Source: Spartobacteria bacterium UBA5019
GTDB taxonomy: Bacteria; Verrucomicrobiota; Verrucomicrobiia; Chthoniobacterales; Terrimicrobiaceae
Length of the DNA stretch: 8,023 nt
Direction: 5' to 3'
NCBI GenBank assembly: GCA_002396485.1
Contig: DGXZ01000078.1
Span: 1-8,023 of the forward strand
Below the pieces are notes generated by a model. That model did not search any database and was not told where the DNA came from. It saw only the letters and a program-made list of their open reading frames with translations. This document shows, piece by piece, positions 4,510 to 8,023 of the stretch (its first letter is position 1; every line of letters starts with the position of its first letter). The translations under genes and the position numbers were made by a program.

Positions 4510-7218
4510 ATGATATCCGCTCAAATCCGCCAGTCGTTCCTCGATTTTTTCCGCGAGAAGCAACACACGATCGTTCCGTCCTCGAGCCTCATGCCCGACT
4601 CGCCGAACCTGCTTTTCACGAATGCCGGCATGAACCAGTTCGTCCCATTTTTCCTCGGCCAGAAGGCGCCGGATGTCTCCAAGTGGGCGGGCGCGCTGCC
4701 CTGCTCCGACCTCCGCGCCGCCGACACGCAGAAATGCATCCGCGCCGGCGGAAAACATAACGACCTCGATGATGTCGGCCTCGACACCTACCACCACACC
4801 ATGTTCGAGATGCTCGGCAACTGGTCATTCGGGGATTATTTCAAGAAGGAAGCGATCGACTGGGCATGGGAACTCGTCATCGGCCGTTGGAAATTCCCGC
4901 CGACCCGTCTCTACGCCACGATCTACAATCCCGAGCCCGGCGACCCCGCCTCGCGCGACGAGGAGGCATGGGAAATCTGGGCCGAGAAATTCCGCGCAGC
5001 CGGACTCGATCCAGCCGTCCACATCGTGAACGGCAACAAGAAGGACAACTTCTGGATGATGGGCGAAACCGGCCCCTGCGGCCCCTGCTCGGAGTTGCAT
5101 GTCGATCTCACGCCCGCCGGCGACACCGGCGGCGCGCTCGTCAACAAAGGCTCCGCCGACTGCATCGAGATTTGGAATCTTGTCTTCATCCAGTTCAATG
5201 CCAACCCGGACGGCTCGTTTTCTCCCCTCCCCGCCCGCCATGTGGATACTGGCATGGGCTTCGAACGCGTCACTTCAATCATCCAAGGCACAAAAAATCT
5301 CACCGATTTCGCCAACGCGCGCATCTCGAACTACGAGACCGACATCTTCCGCCCGATCTTCGACGAACTGGAAAAACTCAGCGGCAAGACCTACGGATCC
5401 ACGCTGCCGGTCAGCGGTTCAACCGGCGAGACCGAACAGGAAAAAAACGATGTCGCCTTCCGCGTCATCGCCGACCACATCCGCACACTCACCTTTGCTA
5501 TCGGCGACGGCATTCAGCCCGGCAATACCGACCGGAACTATGTGCTCCGCCGCATCCTGCGCCGCGCCGTCCGCTACGGCCGCTCCCTCGGCTTCCGCGC
5601 GCCATTCTTCCACAAGCTCGTCGATGTCCTCGCCCGCACAATGGGTGATGTCTTCCCCGAAATCCGCGCCAAGCAGAAACACATCGAGGATGTCCTGAAA
5701 CTCGAAGAGGAATCCTTCAACAAAACCCTCGACCGGGGTATCGAGCTTTTCAACGAAGCCGCCGCAAAGGGAAACATCACCGGCGCCTTCGCATTCAAAC
5801 TCTATGACGAGCAAGGATTCCCTCTCGACCTCACCGAACTCATGGCGCGCGAACGCGGCCTCACGGTCGACACCGAGGGATTCAACACCCTCATGGAAGC
5901 CCAGCGCGCGCGTGCCCGTGCGGCGCAGAAGAAACAGGTCATCACCCTTTCAGAAATCGAAACCACCACGCCCACGGTTTTCACAGGCTACGACTCTCTC
6001 GCAGACACAGCGCGTGTGCTCGAGGTTCTGGCCATCAAAGACCGCACCGCAGCGATTCTGGACCGCACCCCCTGCTATGCCGAGATGGGCGGTCAAGTCG
6101 GCGACACAGCCGAGATCACCCGGGGCGGACAACTCTGGAGGGTTACGAACACCCAGAAGACCGGCAACACCTGGCTCCACCTGCTCGATTCCGCCGACGC
6201 CCCGAATGTCGGTGACGAAGTCCAGATTTCCATCAACACCACACGCCGCGCGGCGATCCAGCGCCACCACACCGTGACCCACCTCCTCCACTGGGCACTG
6301 CACGAAGTCGTTTCCCCAGAGGCCACGCAAAAGGGCTCCGCCGTTTCACCCGAAAAACTCACCTTCGACTTCAACAGCGCCGCCCTGACAGCGCAACAGG
6401 TGCGGGACATCGAGAAATTGGTGAACGAACGCATCCTCGAAAATGCCGGCGTATTCTGGACCGAAGTCCCCTACGCCGAAGTGCGCGGCCGCTCGGATAT
6501 CATGCAATTCTTCGGCGACAAATACGGCGATACCGTGCGCGTCGTCCAAATCGGAGGAACGGGAAAACTCGACGCCTACTCGATGGAACTCTGTGCCGGC
6601 ACCCACACCCGGGCCACCGGCGAGATCGGCCTCTTCCGCATCCTGTCCGAATCCGCCATCGCCGCTGGAGTGCGCCGCATCGAAGCCGTCGCTGGTCTTG
6701 AAGCCGCCGCGCTCACGAAAAGCGACGCCCAGCGCCTGCATGACATCGCCGGTCTCCTGAACGCACCCGCCGCCGAGATCGAAAAGAAAATCGAAGCCCT
6801 CTTGGCCAATCAAAAGGAACTCGAAAAAACCCTCAAAGCCGTGCGCTCCAAAGAAGCCGCCGCACAGGCCAAGGACCTCGCCGCAAAAGCCGAATCGCTC
6901 GGCGGAATCCCCTTCCTCTCCGCCCACCTCGGCGCGGTGGATGGCGACCATCTCCAAGCCGTGCTCGACGCCCTCAAGTCCACCTTCGAAGGCGTCACCG
7001 TGCTCGCAGGCTCTGCCAATAACGCCGTCGCCCTCGCCGCCAGCGTCAGCCCAGCATTCACCTCAAAAATCCAAGCTGGCAAAATCATTCAAACCATCGC
7101 TCCGATTGTCGGAGGAAAAGGCGGTGGCAAACCCGACGCCGCTCGCGGAGGCGGCAAGGACACCTCAAAAATCCCAGAGGCTCTCGCCGCAGCCAAAACC
7201 CTGCTCGGAGCAGCTTGA
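4510..7218 (+). CDS. alaS: Alanyl-tRNA synthetase
   Basis: This complete 902-residue class II synthetase attaches alanine to tRNA-Ala in the cytoplasm and hydrolyses mischarged Ser- or Gly-tRNA-Ala. Domains in order: catalytic core with FTNAGMNQFVPFFLG (36-50), CIRAGGKHNDLDDVG (76-90), HHTMFEMLGNWSFGDYFK (95-112), METGPCGPCSE-type segment (184-195), IEIWNLVFIQFN (219-230) and motif 3 DTGMGFERV (246-254); tRNA-recognition region with NYVLRRILRRAVRYGR (343-358); editing domain with PCYAEMGGQVGDT (521-533), HTVTH (His587, His591) and CAGTH (Cys695, His699) forming the zinc site; a charged helical linker with EIEKK and QKELEKTLK (756-776); and the C-Ala (DHHA1) domain ending in the glycine-rich GGKGGGKPDAARGGG (868-882). 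CAGTH replaces the commoner CGGTH, and the metal ligands are retained. The ATG at 4510 gives the normal N-terminus. The gene is strongly GC-biased at third positions. Several catalytic-core segments resemble the eukaryotic enzyme. Confidence 0.98.
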   Translation: MISAQIRQSFLDFFREKQHTIVPSSSLMPDSPNLLFTNAGMNQFVPFFLGQKAPDVSKWAGALPCSDLRAADTQKCIRAGGKHNDLDDVGLDTYHHTMFEMLGNWSFGDYFKKEAIDWAWELVIGRWKFPPTRLYATIYNPEPGDPASRDEEAWEIWAEKFRAAGLDPAVHIVNGNKKDNFWMMGETGPCGPCSELHVDLTPAGDTGGALVNKGSADCIEIWNLVFIQFNANPDGSFSPLPARHVDTGMGFERVTSIIQGTKNLTDFANARISNYETDIFRPIFDELEKLSGKTYGSTLPVSGSTGETEQEKNDVAFRVIADHIRTLTFAIGDGIQPGNTDRNYVLRRILRRAVRYGRSLGFRAPFFHKLVDVLARTMGDVFPEIRAKQKHIEDVLKLEEESFNKTLDRGIELFNEAAAKGNITGAFAFKLYDEQGFPLDLTELMARERGLTVDTEGFNTLMEAQRARARAAQKKQVITLSEIETTTPTVFTGYDSLADTARVLEVLAIKDRTAAILDRTPCYAEMGGQVGDTAEITRGGQLWRVTNTQKTGNTWLHLLDSADAPNVGDEVQISINTTRRAAIQRHHTVTHLLHWALHEVVSPEATQKGSAVSPEKLTFDFNSAALTAQQVRDIEKLVNERILENAGVFWTEVPYAEVRGRSDIMQFFGDKYGDTVRVVQIGGTGKLDAYSMELCAGTHTRATGEIGLFRILSESAIAAGVRRIEAVAGLEAAALTKSDAQRLHDIAGLLNAPAAEIEKKIEALLANQKELEKTLKAVRSKEAAAQAKDLAAKAESLGGIPFLSAHLGAVDGDHLQAVLDALKSTFEGVTVLAGSANNAVALAASVSPAFTSKIQAGKIIQTIAPIVGGKGGGKPDAARGGGKDTSKIPEALAAAKTLLGAA

Positions 7219-7318
7219 GTAAAATCCCATGCAGACGCAAACCCGCGTAATCATATTTACATAAAGAAGAAACAATTTTTTTGAGTGAGGCACATAAGAA
7301 ATGGAAGACTCATGTTTG

Positions 7319-7612
7319 CTAAGCGGCAATCTGTCCATATTGCCGTGCAAAGAATTTCTCCAAGGCCTTGCGCGCAAGGCTGGGCATTTTTTTTGCGCCT
7401 GTCAGCAAGCCTTCCACACTCAGGTCACAATCTAATTTTTCCCAATGAACCGAGTGGTCAAAAACTTCCAGATCCTGACGCTTTTTCTCTGTTGCCAAGA
7501 GAAGCGTTGGCACATGCTCCAATGGCATAAGCACGGTGATTCCTGAGTCCAACCTTACTTTAAGTTGGGAGGGCGTGACCTCGGCATCAAGAATTTTTGG
7601 CGGCGGATTCAT
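7319..7612 (-). CDS. DUF2442 domain-containing protein
   Basis: This 97-residue protein fits the DUF2442 pattern: an N-terminal strand pair ILDAEVTPSQLKVRLDSGITVLMPLEHVPTL (residues 7-37) that places a short beta-hairpin followed by the conserved LxxVPxL-type turn, then HSVHWEKLDCDLSVEGLL (53-70), where the W..LD.D.SVEGLL ending is the most recognisable part. A basic helical tail follows (KKMPSLARKALEKFFARQYG). The molecular function of the family is not established; members are often found in small two-gene units, some suspected to be toxin-antitoxin-like or regulatory. The ATG lies 2 bp after the stop of the upstream nucleotidyltransferase gene, so the two are surely cotranscribed and probably translationally coupled. 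No Shine-Dalgarno is evident. The gene is AT-richer than alaS and ends convergently with it, 100 bp away. Confidence 0.8.
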   Translation of the reverse strand: MNPPPKILDAEVTPSQLKVRLDSGITVLMPLEHVPTLLLATEKKRQDLEVFDHSVHWEKLDCDLSVEGLLTGAKKMPSLARKALEKFFARQYGQIAA

Positions 7613-7614
7613 GT

Positions 7615-8023
7615 TTAGGATTTGATCCGCAATAACTCTTGGGCATCGATCAAATCTTTGCTGCGGCCTGAGGCTTTTTTATTGCGAATCAATGGCTCCA
7701 ATCCAATGAACCGCATTTTTTGGCCCAAATAGTCGTATTCTACTGCCGTTTCGCGGCACTCATCAAAGGTCACGCCATCGATGTCAGTAAGGACTTGTAT
7801 TTTTCTCGGTTCCCGCCCGATTTCAATGATGAACCAAGGTTTTAGGAAATCCTGTTTTTCAATGCCGATCTCGCCAAAACCGAATTCTTGGAAGACTTCC
7901 ATCAGTCGCTGGGCGTTCCTTTCGCTGACCGCAACAAAGAAATCAATATCCCCCGTGTATCTCGGAAATCCGTGAAATCCGACCGCGTAGCCTCCAACGA
8001 CGAGATACTCAACGGACTTTTTT
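7615..8023 (-). CDS. Small nucleotidyltransferase (MNT/DUF6036-like), 5' end cut by the window edge
   Basis: The frame is open through the right edge, and 135 residues are visible. They begin KKSVEYLVVGGYAVGFHGFP and continue RYTGDIDFFVAVSE. The motif VGGYAV..HG.PRYTGDIDFFV is the signature of the polymerase-beta-like nucleotidyltransferase fold: the GG turn (visible residues 10-11) and the metal-binding Asp pair D-I-D (25 and 27). The C-terminal LIRNKKASGRSKDLIDAQEL segment is also typical of the MNT/DUF6036 and AbiEii-related groups, which may add nucleotides to proteins or RNA or act as the enzymatic half of toxin-antitoxin pairs. The substrate is unknown. An internal Met at 7902 must not be taken as the start, because it would lose the whole catalytic motif. 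Roughly 15-25 residues and the promoter should lie beyond the edge. GC content is low (25-27 of 60 bases in two sampled lines). Confidence 0.85.
   Translation of the reverse strand, partial: KKSVEYLVVGGYAVGFHGFPRYTGDIDFFVAVSERNAQRLMEVFQEFGFGEIGIEKQDFLKPWFIIEIGREPRKIQVLTDIDGVTFDECRETAVEYDYLGQKMRFIGLEPLIRNKKASGRSKDLIDAQELLRIKS

Noticed and set aside
4866..5698. Long frames overlapping alaS on the same strand
   Set aside because: Their products are Arg/Pro/Ser-rich, typical of out-of-frame translation of a GC-rich gene.
7201..7213. CTGCT-CGG-AGCAG hairpin at the alaS 3' end, followed on the minus strand by GGTTTT, as a terminator for the right-hand operon
   Set aside because: The stem is only 5 bp, lies inside alaS coding sequence and more than 100 bp from the DUF2442 stop; too weak to list.
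7247..7282. GTAA/TTAC inverted repeat and T7 run (7276-7282) as an alaS terminator
   Set aside because: The 4-bp AT stem is separated from the T run by 15 bases, so it is not a convincing intrinsic terminator.
1..8023. CRISPR array, tRNA, rRNA, insertion sequence or attachment site
   Set aside because: No spaced direct repeats, cloverleaf-like segments, transposase motifs or terminal inverted repeats were seen on either strand.

Overview
The window looks like chromosomal DNA of a diderm (Gram-negative) bacterium, most plausibly a member of the Verrucomicrobiota. This rests on an OprB-type outer-membrane porin with a Sec signal and a C-terminal Phe, a stand-alone RNase HIII, a distinctive alanyl-tRNA synthetase, and start codons without clear Shine-Dalgarno sequences. 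The phylum is an inference from sequence style, not from a database search.

Left part (1-3468, minus strand). Four genes read leftwards with very short gaps: mutY (A/G-specific adenine glycosylase, 3468 to 2500), an OprB-family carbohydrate porin (2467 to 1013), a 51-codon ORF with a signal-peptide-like start (1009 to 854), and a CBM9-like carbohydrate-binding protein (851 to 216). The gaps are 32, 3 and 2 bp, so the last three genes look like one translational unit that may be cotranscribed from mutY. Porin plus sugar-binding protein suggests carbohydrate capture or uptake. The small middle ORF is the least explained gene here. Positions 1-215 hold no convincing gene; the first ~95 bases, followed by a T tract, might be the 3' end of a structured RNA.

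Middle (3482-7218, plus strand). Ribonuclease HIII (rnhC) is head-to-head with mutY, with only 13 bp (or 37 bp, depending on start choice) between the coding regions. Alanyl-tRNA synthetase (alaS) follows 68 bp downstream. Both proteins are complete with intact catalytic motifs. They and mutY are housekeeping functions: removal of RNA from RNA/DNA hybrids, tRNA charging, and repair of 8-oxoG:A mispairs.

Right part (7319-8023, minus strand). After a 100-bp AT-rich convergent gap comes a two-gene unit of clearly lower GC (about 42-45% in sampled 60-base lines against about 70% in alaS). It is a nucleotidyltransferase of the small MNT/DUF6036-like type, cut by the right edge, followed 2 bp later by a DUF2442 protein. 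This is the accessory-looking part of the window and could be a toxin-antitoxin-like pair, which is an inference only.

I found no tRNA, rRNA, CRISPR array or insertion sequence. No spectacular new system is evident. The best leads are the embedded 51-codon ORF between porin and CBM9 gene, and the low-GC nucleotidyltransferase/DUF2442 pair.
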